Source: SB15 sp964639245
Lineage (GTDB): Bacteria > Chloroflexota > Anaerolineae > Aggregatilineales > J027
NCBI GenBank assembly: GCA_964639245.1
Contig: CAZXCU010000006.1
Location: 1-64,000, forward strand
Length of the DNA stretch: 64,000 bases
Direction: 5' to 3'
Shown: positions 8,305 to 18,900 of the stretch, piece after piece
Position numbering within the stretch: position 1 is the first letter of the stretch
Layout: each line of letters starts with the position of its first letter
The notes under the pieces: model-generated
Database searches by the model: none
Told to the model about the DNA's origin: nothing
The model's input: only the letters and a program-made list of their open reading frames with translations
Made by a program: the position numbers and the translations under genes

Positions 8305-8331
8305 GGCGGTTGGCAAAAATCCAACCGCCTT
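8305..8331 (+). terminator. Terminator hairpin after the Uma2 gene
   Basis: GGCGGTTGG and CCAACCGCC form a perfect 9-bp stem with a 7-nt A-rich loop, followed by TTCTT. A second hairpin, GGGATGCG with its complement, sits at 8360-8383 and may serve the convergent hydrolase gene. Confidence 0.6.
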
Positions 8332-8449
8332 CTTGATACAAAATTCCGGTAAAAGACGAGGGATGCGTGTCTCAGCGCATCCCATGTTGCGCTCTATCAG
8401 AAGCTGACTGCTGCCACCAGTTTTATTCCGCTGTGAGCATTCAACCCCA

Positions 8450-10324
8450 TCACTCAAGGAATGTTACTGATTCCACCACTGGTCTAAGAAGCGCGTCGGC
8501 TGAACTCTCAAACTGGCTGGAAGCAGTTTGAATGCCAATGATATAGACACTACCATCTTGAATCGCTGTTGCAATCATGCTGCTGGTATCCCCTTCGACC
8601 ACTTGATAAATTGTCCAAGTGCGCTCACCAACCGGCACCTCTCCCAATTTTTCAAATGCGGGCAGACCGACAACCGTTTCAAACATCGCCACGGACTCAT
8701 CAATATTTTCACCGGGAATTGTAGTTAGCAAGAGAATGGTGCCATCCAGCGGACTTATATAGACCCCCGTATCTACTTCTATCCATCCTTCAGGAATTTG
8801 TACCTGAATCTGCATATCATCCAGAGTGGTTTCGACAAAGCTGATTTCACCAGTTCCACCCATGGCAAATACTGTTTCATCAGGAACGCAACTTGTATCC
8901 GGTGCTGTCATCGGATTCTCCATGAATTCACCCATCATGCTGAGCGCACATGTTCCAAAAACCACATGGGCCGAATCTGCGAAAACAGTTACATAGCTGG
9001 TGGTGAAATTCCGGGCAACGATTTCTGCTAATTCGGGTGGCTTGTTGCTGTCAAATTTGCCTTCCATGATAAGAATGGGTGTATCGCTCATAATCACCTC
9101 TCCCCCAGCCACAGGAGCAACATCCCAGAGTTCGCACAAATCAAGGTTAAATTGAATCTGGGCGTTGAGCGCCTGTAGAACCTGTGGATAGGACATATCT
9201 TTATGAGCGGTTTCTTGGGTAAGGTCGGAAATTTCAGAGCAAACGACCGATTCATAGAGGGCATCTGCATATTGGGCATCTGCGGCGTAGAGATTAGGAA
9301 TACGTTCAGCAAAATAGGCATAGTCCCCATTTGCAGCGCGGTAAATCACATCGGGCAGAATTTCCACATTGGTCATTTCGTTTGCAAGCAGGGAAATGAC
9401 GACATCACCTGTGAGCATCCAATCGAGGGTTTCGCCCGTTTGAGGATTCGCCACCTGAACGGAAGCTGGTTCTGTGTTAAGCTGTTCGACCAATCCCCAA
9501 AAGACATTTTCGAGGTCGGGATAAGCCGTATTACAGTCGGTATCTGCTGCACAGCTTTCAAACATCCTTCGATACCCATTACTCACAATGTCGTAAATAT
9601 TGTAGAAAACATCGCCGATATAAGCAGTCGGGAATGCCCCGCTATCCGTCATAACAGTACGGACACCTTCCGGGTGTTCCCTCAAAACATACAGACTCAT
9701 AATGCCGCCGCCCGACACGCCCCACAAATTGTACTGTTCGTAGCCGAGTGCTTGCATCACCATCGGTACATCGGCAGCACGCTGCGGATTGTTGTAGGCA
9801 TCTAAATTAACTCCCCCGGTAATCAGACGTTCACGGCACGCAGCAAAGGCTTCCAGATTTAATGCGTTCAATTCATCAAGAGGGATGCCAAAATTAGCTT
9901 CCGCAACTGCCGCTAATTCTGGACAGGTGAGTTCAGGAAGGGCACCGATTGAACCACGCTCACTCATCAATACCACATCCCGTTCCTGCGTAACTGGTAA
10001 AGCTGCTTCAGTCGCCATAATAGGGAGAAAGCTCAGAATATCTGAACCCGGCCCTCCGTTAAACATGACCAGTGGGTCGGGGGCATCCCCTTCACTTTTG
10101 AGGATGGTGACGGAAAGCCGGATGGTTTTTCCATCGGGCATTTCATGAAGTTCGGGAACTTCTACATAGCCACAGATTAAATTTTCACCATCCACATAAC
10201 CGGGTGGTGCAGCCATAGGGCAAGTGGTTTGTTGAAACACCGGGGTAAAAATATCTTGTGCATTCACTGGCAAGCTCATCAGACAAACAGCCAGCAGCAG
10301 GGTAAACCCTAGCAACTTCTTCAT
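8450..10324 (-). CDS. Secreted alpha/beta hydrolase, tripeptidyl aminopeptidase-like
   Basis: A 624-residue exported hydrolase with a signal peptide (MKKLLGFTLLLAVCLMSLPVNAQ, cut near residue 22). The catalytic serine lies in the elbow YNLWGVSGGGIMSLYVL (about 198-214) and a HxGGP-like oxyanion segment precedes it (VMFNGGPGSD). A likely acid is in ILIMEGKFDSNKPPEL and the catalytic histidine in FADSAHVVFGTC, matching the TAP-type C-terminal half. The last 120 residues form an extra domain that I cannot name. The family cleaves N-terminal peptides or esters outside the membrane. Transcription starts just downstream of a two-component operon, and four phased 11-bp repeats occupy the 90-bp gap, so it is probably the target of that regulator. 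Confidence 0.8.
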   Translation of the reverse strand: MKKLLGFTLLLAVCLMSLPVNAQDIFTPVFQQTTCPMAAPPGYVDGENLICGYVEVPELHEMPDGKTIRLSVTILKSEGDAPDPLVMFNGGPGSDILSFLPIMATEAALPVTQERDVVLMSERGSIGALPELTCPELAAVAEANFGIPLDELNALNLEAFAACRERLITGGVNLDAYNNPQRAADVPMVMQALGYEQYNLWGVSGGGIMSLYVLREHPEGVRTVMTDSGAFPTAYIGDVFYNIYDIVSNGYRRMFESCAADTDCNTAYPDLENVFWGLVEQLNTEPASVQVANPQTGETLDWMLTGDVVISLLANEMTNVEILPDVIYRAANGDYAYFAERIPNLYAADAQYADALYESVVCSEISDLTQETAHKDMSYPQVLQALNAQIQFNLDLCELWDVAPVAGGEVIMSDTPILIMEGKFDSNKPPELAEIVARNFTTSYVTVFADSAHVVFGTCALSMMGEFMENPMTAPDTSCVPDETVFAMGGTGEISFVETTLDDMQIQVQIPEGWIEVDTGVYISPLDGTILLLTTIPGENIDESVAMFETVVGLPAFEKLGEVPVGERTWTIYQVVEGDTSSMIATAIQDGSVYIIGIQTASSQFESSADALLRPVVESVTFLE

Positions 10325-10369
10325 AGACTTATCCTTTTTATTTAGACTTATAAGCTGATTCTAAAAAAA

Positions 10370-10412
10370 CGTTGTGGCAGTCCTGTGGGAGAATTGTGGC
10401 AACTTTGTGGCA
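10370..10412 (-). promoter_or_regulatory. Four phased 11-bp repeats upstream of the hydrolase
   Basis: On the minus strand, four consecutive units: TGCCACAAAGT (10402-10412), TGCCACAATTC (10391-10401), TCCCACAGGAC (10380-10390) and TGCCACAACG (10370-10379). Tandem repeats with an 11-bp period are typical operators of OmpR/PhoB regulators. They lie 46-88 bp upstream of the hydrolase ATG and between it and the kinase gene of an OmpR-type system. The unit resembles the TGTCACCACTT unit at 5149-5192. Confidence 0.62.
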
Positions 10413-10414
10413 GC

Positions 10415-11878
10415 TTATTGCGTGATGGGAAATTCGATACGAAAACAAGTACCCCGGTGCAGCACACTCGTCACGGAAATTGTGCCGTTCATGGCTTCTA
10501 CCAGATTTTTAACAGTGGTCAATCCAAGTCCACTGCCTTCGCTTTCCGGGTTAATCTGATAATGTCGCCGCCAGATATTGGAAAGTTCGTTCGAAGCGAT
10601 GCCAACGCCAGTATCTTCAATAGAGACACTCACATGAGCAGGCTGAGAGTCTGCTTTCACTAAAATCATTCCACCGGGGGGAGTCCAGCGCAGCGCATTT
10701 TGTAACAGATTACGGATAATTTGACTAAACCGATCTTCATCAAGCAGCAGTGCGGGAAGTCCAGAAGGAACATCAAGCAAAACTTCGACCTGCCGATGCT
10801 GCTTTGCGGTAATGGCGGTTACTTCCACAATCGTATCCAGTAGAGGTTTAATGGCGACTGGTTTTAGGCGCAAAGTAAGGGCTAAGGTTTCATTTTGGGC
10901 AGCGTCAAAAAGATCATCTGTTAAGCGTCGGAGATGATCAATCTCTTTTTTGATTAAATCTGTCCTAGGAGAAGCAGGCAAATTATCCAGATAAATTTGT
11001 AAAGTAGTTAGCGGGGTTCGTAAATCATGCGAAACGTTCGCAACAGTATCGCGTTGCAATTGGGCTAAACGGGTAACAGTGGCTTGTTCCAGTTTCAACT
11101 TTTGAATAGTTTCGTCGAGTGTGGTTGTCATAGCATTGTAGCGAGCCTGCAAACGGGCAATTTCATCTTGGCCTTCCACCTTGACCTGTGTCGTGTAATT
11201 GCCATGCTCAACCCGGCGGGTTGCTTCTTCCAACACCAGAATTCGCCGCACCATCCGACGAGACACGAGATATGAAAATAATGCCGAAGGAGGCAGAATC
11301 ACTGCCAGAATAAAGAGCGTTAACCCACCCCCAATCGTGATATAGGGATCTAAACTTACGATATATTCGATGAGGGTTAAGGGATCGTTTTCTGCCGGGG
11401 GCGAGAAGAGAATGATTTGTAGCAGAATAAGTAAGATCATTACTCCTAAAACCATGCCTTCAAACAGCATCAAATGGGCATGGGTTAATGCCCATACCAG
11501 ATAATTCCGGCGAAGTTGATTCCATCCATGCCAGAAACGGCGCAGCAAACGCCCACTGAGCAATAAGACCGAAGTGCCTATCACAATGATAGGGAGATAA
11601 TTTTGAAAGTTTGTTCTGGCAACGGAGAAAAATAGCGTTGTTAGACCTAAGCTAAACACCATCAAAACAACATGGAGTATCACGAGCAGCAATTCTTGCC
11701 AGCGTGCTAGGGGAACAATCCTCACAGTTAAGATTACTGCGCCTATGGTATTCCCGAATGAAATTGCACTCTCCAGAAATGAAGGCGAGGTATTCTTGGC
11801 AAAGGCGAACACCATAACAAACCAGATGAATGCCGCAAGGTTTGCTTCTAGCAGAGGAGATTTTCTACTCATAGGCAT
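10415..11878 (-). CDS. Membrane sensor histidine kinase
   Basis: A 487-residue kinase. The first 200 or so residues are hydrophobic, with about six membrane segments and no large extracellular domain, so the stimulus is probably sensed within the membrane. A HAMP-like linker follows (SRRMVRRILVLEEATRRVEHG to about 265), then the dimerisation domain with the phosphoacceptor in NVSHDLRTPLTTLQ, and the ATPase domain with LLQNALRWTPPGG, SIEDTGVGI and GSGLGLTTVKNLVEAMNG. Its start overlaps the response regulator gene by 14 bp; the second ATG at 11872 overlaps the regulator stop and is an equally good start. Pairing with that regulator is secure from the overlap. Confidence 0.88.
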   Translation of the reverse strand: MPMSRKSPLLEANLAAFIWFVMVFAFAKNTSPSFLESAISFGNTIGAVILTVRIVPLARWQELLLVILHVVLMVFSLGLTTLFFSVARTNFQNYLPIIVIGTSVLLLSGRLLRRFWHGWNQLRRNYLVWALTHAHLMLFEGMVLGVMILLILLQIILFSPPAENDPLTLIEYIVSLDPYITIGGGLTLFILAVILPPSALFSYLVSRRMVRRILVLEEATRRVEHGNYTTQVKVEGQDEIARLQARYNAMTTTLDETIQKLKLEQATVTRLAQLQRDTVANVSHDLRTPLTTLQIYLDNLPASPRTDLIKKEIDHLRRLTDDLFDAAQNETLALTLRLKPVAIKPLLDTIVEVTAITAKQHRQVEVLLDVPSGLPALLLDEDRFSQIIRNLLQNALRWTPPGGMILVKADSQPAHVSVSIEDTGVGIASNELSNIWRRHYQINPESEGSGLGLTTVKNLVEAMNGTISVTSVLHRGTCFRIEFPITQ

Positions 11879-12566
11879 TTAGGCGATACCCGGTTCCCCA
11901 GACTGTCTCGATTTTATCACCCGCAGCACCAAGTTTTTTCCGCAATCGCATGATCATATAGTCCACGGCGCGATCCGTCTTTTCATACTGGCTTTCCCAG
12001 ATGACATCCATTAAGTAACTCCGGGAAAAAGCACGCCCCGGCGAAAGCATAAATAACCGAAGCAAGGCAAATTCGGTTGGGCTGAGGTCAATCGGGGTAC
12101 CTGCGACCTCGACCTGCATGGCGTTTTCATCCAGCCAAATATCTGAATGTTGCAAAATGTGAGACGAAGGTTTGTCACGATCCTGTTCAATCATCTGGAT
12201 AATGAGGTCAACCCGTCGCAGCATAGATCGAATACGGGCGATGAGTTCGCGCACATGAAAAGGCTTGGTCAAATAATCGTCTGCTCCGGCCTCTAAGCCA
12301 ATGACCCGATCTATTTCATCGCTGCGTGCCGTGAGCATCAGAACAGGGGTCGCTTTGTGCTGGCGGAGCTGACGTAACAGTTCCAGCCCATCCATATCAG
12401 GCAGCATCCAATCCAAAATCACAAGATCAAAACCTGTTTCCTTAAAGAGCTTTATAGCAGTATGCCCATCAGATGCGTGACTTACTTGAAAACTGACTTT
12501 ATTAAGTTCCTCTATGATGGTGGAGGCAAGTGACTCCGTATCTTCAATTAACAGGAGCATTGGCAT
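11865..12566 (-). CDS. OmpR-family response regulator
   Basis: A 233-residue regulator: receiver domain with EDTE at 8-11, phosphoacceptor Asp52 in LVILDWMLPDMDG and Lys in DDYLTKPFHVREL, followed by a winged-helix domain (about 135-232) ending in IETVWGTGYRL. It is phosphorylated by the overlapping kinase gene. Candidate targets by position are the hydrolase (operator at 10370-10412) and the divergently transcribed giant surface protein gene, across a 360-bp gap. The first cannot be separated from autoregulation without binding data. Confidence 0.88.
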   Translation of the reverse strand: MPMLLLIEDTESLASTIIEELNKVSFQVSHASDGHTAIKLFKETGFDLVILDWMLPDMDGLELLRQLRQHKATPVLMLTARSDEIDRVIGLEAGADDYLTKPFHVRELIARIRSMLRRVDLIIQMIEQDRDKPSSHILQHSDIWLDENAMQVEVAGTPIDLSPTEFALLRLFMLSPGRAFSRSYLMDVIWESQYEKTDRAVDYMIMRLRKKLGAAGDKIETVWGTGYRLNAYE

Positions 12567-12928
12567 GAAGCGATTTCCCTTTTAGGGCTTAAGACTATCA
12601 CAAAGTAAATAGGCACTATGTTTTTATTTTCGCCTAGAGAAGCCATCGCTTGATTGATTTTCTCGATCATTTTATGTTCTATCTTCATTTTGACATCCTC
12701 CGGGGTGGAGAGTCGTTAAGGTTGTTATTTTCCACAAGAGAAACGAGGCTTCTCTTACACAGGCTAAAATTTATATTTTCTAAACAAACCCTATCAAAAT
12801 ATTTACGAATCTCTTGTACGAAACTTTAACAAATCTATTTCTAATAATTCTCTCATATCGTAAAATGAGTCTTGTAACTTTCATATTTTATGAATGCGGC
12901 TAATATTACACTAGCCAAGCAGGATATT
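12567..12928. promoter_or_regulatory. Divergent promoter region, regulator versus giant surface protein
   Basis: A 362-bp AT-rich gap between divergent genes. It must hold the promoters of both the two-component operon and the giant gene. A short hairpin (CTCC-GGGGT-GGAG) lies near 12700, and the heptamer TCTTGTA occurs at 12812-12818 and 12870-12876. I do not see an 11-bp phased array like those at 5149 and 10370, though TATCACAAAGT at about 12597 resembles one unit of it. Confidence 0.35.
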
Positions 12929-15900
12929 ATGCGACTGATAACCCGCACGCCTTATTGGTTTCGCTTCCTGCTGCTCTCAACGTTGATTCTCGTAGTCCTA
13001 ACATTGAAAATAACATCAACTGAAGCAGCAACAATTACTGTCACAGGGGCTTGTACGCTTGCTGAAGCGATTACAGCCGCCAACACCGATGCAGCTACCG
13101 CCAACTGTCCGGCAGGCAGTGGGGCCGATACGATTGTCTTAACTGCCAACCTCACCCTGACCACGGTCAATAACACGACGAACGGGGCAAATGGGCTTCC
13201 CTCAATTACTTCCCAAATTACTATACGGGGGAACGGCTTTACGATTCTGCGCTCAACAGCCGTTGGCACACCCAATTTCCGTCTGTTTCATATCGCGGCG
13301 GCGGGAAATCTGACGCTGGATCGGGTGACGGTACAAAATGGGCTGAGTAGCACCTCGCAGGGGGGCGGGATTTATAATCTGGGGACATTAACACTGACCC
13401 GCAGTATTGTAGACGACAGCACCGCCGTTGCCGCTAATACAGGCGGGAATGATACCTCGCAGGGGGGTGGGATTTATAATGATGGCAGCCTCACCATGAG
13501 TTATTCCACCATCCGCGATAGTCTTATTGCTGTAGGAAACGGGGGTGGGACAGACACTCCGCAAGGCGGCGGCTTGTTCAACAGCGCGGCTGGCACAGCG
13601 AATATTTCTAATAGTTTATTTTTCAATAACAACACGAGTAGTAACGGCAGCGCGGGGGCAGATAATGCGGATGGGGGCGGGATTTATAACGCCGGCAGCC
13701 TGACCCTTACTAACAGCGAATTTGATGACAATGATGCCAATGCAGACTCGAATGATAATGGTGATGCTGCACGCGGCGGGGCAATTTTTAATACAGGCAT
13801 TTTGAATGTGACCGGCACCACCTTTGACGACAGCGATTTAAATGTGGGTGGAAATGGGACTGCGGATCTAGGACAGGGCGGGGTGATTTATAACAGTGGC
13901 ACCGCCTCTTTTACCAATGTATCTTTCTCCGATACTGATGTGAATGCCGTCGGTGGTGGGAACAATGACGCAGCGCTCGGCGGCGCGATTTACAATATCA
14001 CAGGCAGTACCACCCTTGTGAATGTCAGTTTTGACAACAATGATGTCGATTCAAATGCCCCCGGCAATAACGGTGATATTGCGCGGGGCGGGGCGATTTA
14101 CGTGCAAAGCGGTACAGTCACCGTGACTCACGCCACCTTTAACGGTAACGATGTGGATGGCGACACCCAAGAAGGCGAAGCAATTTATAACAACGCGGGC
14201 GCAACCGTCATTTTCCGCAACAGCATTTCAACTGATACCTGCCTGGGCGGTGGAACATACACACTACAGGGCGTGAATCGAGCTTTGGCGGGTTCTTGCG
14301 GTGGAACACCCATTAGCGGGATGGCTGGAGCAGCCGACAACGGCGGTAACACCATTTCTTTTGCGCTGGATGCGACGAGTAACGCCCTTGATGCTGCTGC
14401 GAGTGCCTTTTGCCCCACCACCGACCAGCGTGGATTGCCGCGTGGGTTTAATGGGACAGGTGCGGTGAATGCGCCTCAAACGGGTGACTGCGATATAGGT
14501 GCATATGAATATGTAGGTGGCATGATTACGGGCTTCGTCTGGGAAGATATTAACCTGAACGGAACACAAGATTTGCCCACTGAACCGCCCATTTCAGGTG
14601 CAACAGTCAACTTGAATGGGACAGTGGTTGCAACCACCACGACCAATAGCAACGGGCGGTATTTTTTCACGGGGCTGGCAACCGGTGCGGGGAACACCTA
14701 CAGCGTCACCGTGACTGCACCCTCTGGATATACGTTTACCTCTCAAAATATTGGGGGGAACGAAAATATTGATAGCGATGTGGCGACTGCGACTGGCACA
14801 ACGGGCAATTTTAATTTGTCTGCCGCCAACCCCATTCGTACCAATCTTTCCGATGCCGGGTTGTTCCGTCGGGTTTCTTTGTCAGGGTTTGTTTACGTTG
14901 ACCAGAATAATAACGGATTGAATGAAAGTGAACCGGGGGTTGTGGGTGTAAATATCACCCTCACCGGGACAGATATTCTGGGTGCAGTGGTCAACACCTC
15001 AACGCCGACTCTGGCAGATGGTTCGTATACGTTTAGCAATTTGAATCCGGGTAATTACACCATCACCCAATCAGCACCCACGGGATGTTATACCGACGGC
15101 ATTGATAGCCTTGGCACACTCGGCGGCAACCGCAGCGTGAATGATACGTTTAGCAGCATTCTGGCTGGCTCAGGGGATACCGGAACAGGATACAATTTCG
15201 GTGAATTAAATGCCTCCCCCACCAATCTTAATCTGGCGGTGACTTCAAATCCGGTGGATGAGGGCAGCAGCACCACCTTAAATGGAAGTTTCACTGGCGA
15301 TGCGTGTGATGCCCATACGGTGACAATTGATTGGGGCAATGGCGACCCGGTTCAGACCGTGAATTTAGCGGCGGGCGTGACAACTTTTAGTGTCGCCAAA
15401 GTGTATAGCGACGACAACCCCACCGCGACCACCTCTGACGGATATACGATTCAAGTCACTGTTTCTGATGGGCTATCGATTCCCTTAACCGGAACAACCC
15501 CCATCACGGTCAACAATGTTGCGCCAACCTTGAGCAATGTTGCCATCACCAGTCCGGTGGATGAAAACGGGACAGTCACCCTCACCGGAGACATCACCGA
15601 CCCCAGTACGCTGGATACCTTTGTGCTGAGCATTGATTGGGATGGCGCAGGGGCGGGAGCAGCGGAATTGGTGAATCTGACGGCGGGCAGTACCACGTTC
15701 AGCGTGACCCACACCTATCTGGATGATGACCCCACCGCCACGCCCTCGGATGGGTATACAGTCGATGTGCTTTTGACGGATGATGACACAGGTAGCGACA
15801 CCGAAACCGTCAATGTCACCGTCAATAACGTCGCGCCGACCTTGAGCAATGTGGCGGTCACCACCCCCATCAATGAAAACGGGACTGTCACCCTCACCGG

Positions 15901-18900
15901 GGACATCACCGACCCCGGCACGCTCGATACCTTTGTGTTAAGCATTGATTGGAATGACGGCAGTCCGTTACAAACAGTCAATCTGGCGGCGGGTAGTACC
16001 ACTTTCAACGTGACGCACACTTATCTGGATGATGACCCCACCGCCACCGCATCTGATATTTATGCCGTAGGGGTCACGCTCACGGATGATGATACGGGCA
16101 GCGATACCCAAACCGTCAATGCCACGGTCAACAACGTTGCGCCAAGCTTGAGCAATGTGGCGATCACCACCCCCATCAATGAAAACGGGACTGTCACCCT
16201 CACCGGGGATTTGACCGACCCCGGCACGCTCGATACCTTTGTATTGAGCATTGATTGGAATGACGGTAGCCCGTTACAAACGGTCAATCTGGCGGCGGGC
16301 AGCACCACGTTCAGCGTGACTCACACCTATCTGGATGATAACCCTACCGGAACAGCATCTGATAACGCTGCTGTGGTGGTCACACTCACGGATGACGACA
16401 CAGGCAGCGATACCCAAACCGTCAATGTCACCGTCAATAACGTTGCGCCGACCCTCAGTAATGTGGCTGTCACCAGTCCAGTGAATGAAAATGGGACTGT
16501 CACCCTCACTGGCGATTTGACCGACCCCGGCACGCTGGATACTTTTGTGTTGAGCATTGATTGGAATGATGGCAGCCCCTTGCAAACGGTCAATCTAGCG
16601 GCGGGCAGCACCACGTTCAGCGTGACTCACACCTATCTGGATGATAACCCTACCGGAACAGCATCTGATAACGCTGCTGTGGTGGTCACACTCACGGATG
16701 ACGACACAGGCAGCGATACCCAAACCGTCAATGTCACCGTCAATAACGTTGCGCCGACCCTCAGTAATGTGGCGGTCACCAGTCCGGCGAACGAAGGCGA
16801 TACAGTTACTTTAACGGGTGACATTACCGACCCCGGTACGCTGGATACCTTTGTGTTGAGCATTGATTGGAATGATGGTAGTCCGTTACAAACGGTCAAT
16901 CTGGCGGCGGGTAGCACCACTTTCAACGTGACTCACACCTATCTGGATGATAACCCTACCGGAACAGCATCTGATATTTATGGGGTAGCAATCACGCTGA
17001 CGGATGATGACACGGGCAGCGACACCGAAACCGTCAATGTCACCGTCAATAACGTTGCGCCGACCCTCAGTAATGTGGCGGTCACCAATCCGGTGAATGA
17101 AAATGGCACGGCGACTCTCACGGGGGACATTACCGATCCCGGTACGCTCGATACTTTTGTGTTGAGCATTGATTGGAATGATGGCAGCCCCTTGCAAACG
17201 TTGAATCTGGCGGCGGGTAGCACCACTTTCAGCGTGACCCACACCTATCTGGATGATGACCCCACCGGAACAGCATCTGATATTTATGCCGTAGGTATCA
17301 CGCTTACCGACGACGACACGGGCAGCGACACCGAAACCCTCAATGCCACCGTCAATAACGTTGCGCCGACCTTGAGCAATGTTACCATCACCACACCCAT
17401 CAATGAAAACGGGAGCGTCACCCTCACAGGGGACATTACTGACCCCGGCACGCTCGATACGTTTGTGCTGAGTATTGATTGGGATGGCGCAGGGGTGGGC
17501 GCGGCACAGTTGGTCAATTTACCCATCGGAACGACCAGCTTCAGCATTATTCATACCTACTTGGATGATGACCCCACCAGCACCCCCTCCGATATTCAAG
17601 GCGTGGTGGTGACACTCACCGATGATGACACGGGCAGTGATACCGAAACCGTTAATGTCACCGTCAATAACATTGCACCGACCCTGAGTAATGTGGCGAT
17701 CACCAGTCCGGCAAACGAAGGCGATACATTTACTTTAACGGGTGACATCACCGACCCCGGTACGCTCGATACGTTTGTGTTGAGCATTGATTGGGGTGGC
17801 ACAGCCCAACTGGTCAGCCTACCCGCAGGAACCACTACTTTCTCTGAGACATTTACCTATCTGGACGATAACCCCACCGCTACCCCATCCGATACGGTTG
17901 GCGTAGTGGTCACGCTTACCGACGACGACACGGGCAGCGATACTGAAACCGTCAATGTCACCGTCAATAACGTCGCGCCGACCCTCAGTAACGTGGCTGT
18001 CACCAGTCCGGTGAATGAAAATGGCACAGCGACTCTCACAGGCGACATCACCGACCCCGGTACGTTGGATACGTTTGTATTAAGCATTGATTGGGATGGG
18101 GCCGGGGCGGGCGCAGCACAGTTGGTCAATTTGCCTGCTGGAACAACCAGCTTCAGCATCATTCATACCTATTTGGATGATGACCCCACTGCTACCGTCT
18201 CGGACAATTACACCATTGATGTACTTTTGACGGATGACGACACCGACAGTGATACGGCAACCACCAATGTGATCGTCAATAACGTTGCGCCGATCCTCAA
18301 TAATGTGACGATTACCACGCCCATCAATGAAGGGGATACAGCAACCCTGATGGGCGATATTGTTGACCCCGGTACACTGGACACCTTTACTTTGACGGTG
18401 GATTGGAATGATGGCAGCCCTCTGCAAACGGTTAATTTGCCAGCAGGCACGACCAATTTCAGCCTGACGCATGGATATCCTGACGACCACCCTGCCACCG
18501 GGACACCTTCGGATACTTTCACCATTGCCGTCACCCTCACCGATGACGATACGGAAGCGGACAATGTGACTGTACCTTTGACGGTGAATAATGCCGCCCC
18601 GATTCTGACTGTGGTGGGCAATCAGGTTGCCGATACCAATGTGCCACTGGTGCTGACCAATCTTGGCACCTTCACTGATGCCGGTTCCGGGGCAAATGAA
18701 ACCTTCACCTACAGCATCAACTGGGACGACGGCTCGCCCAACGATACTGGAACCGCGACGATTGACACCAACACCACCAGCATCACTGGCTCGTTTGATG
18801 GGACACATAGCTATACCAACACCGGAACCTTTACCGTTACAGTGACGATCACGGATGATGATGGCGAATCGGATATTGCTACCTTTGATGTGGTGGTGAC

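Noticed and set aside
9203..9805. 200-codon plus-strand frame opposite the hydrolase
   Set aside because: Antisense to the secreted hydrolase and without start site or domain.
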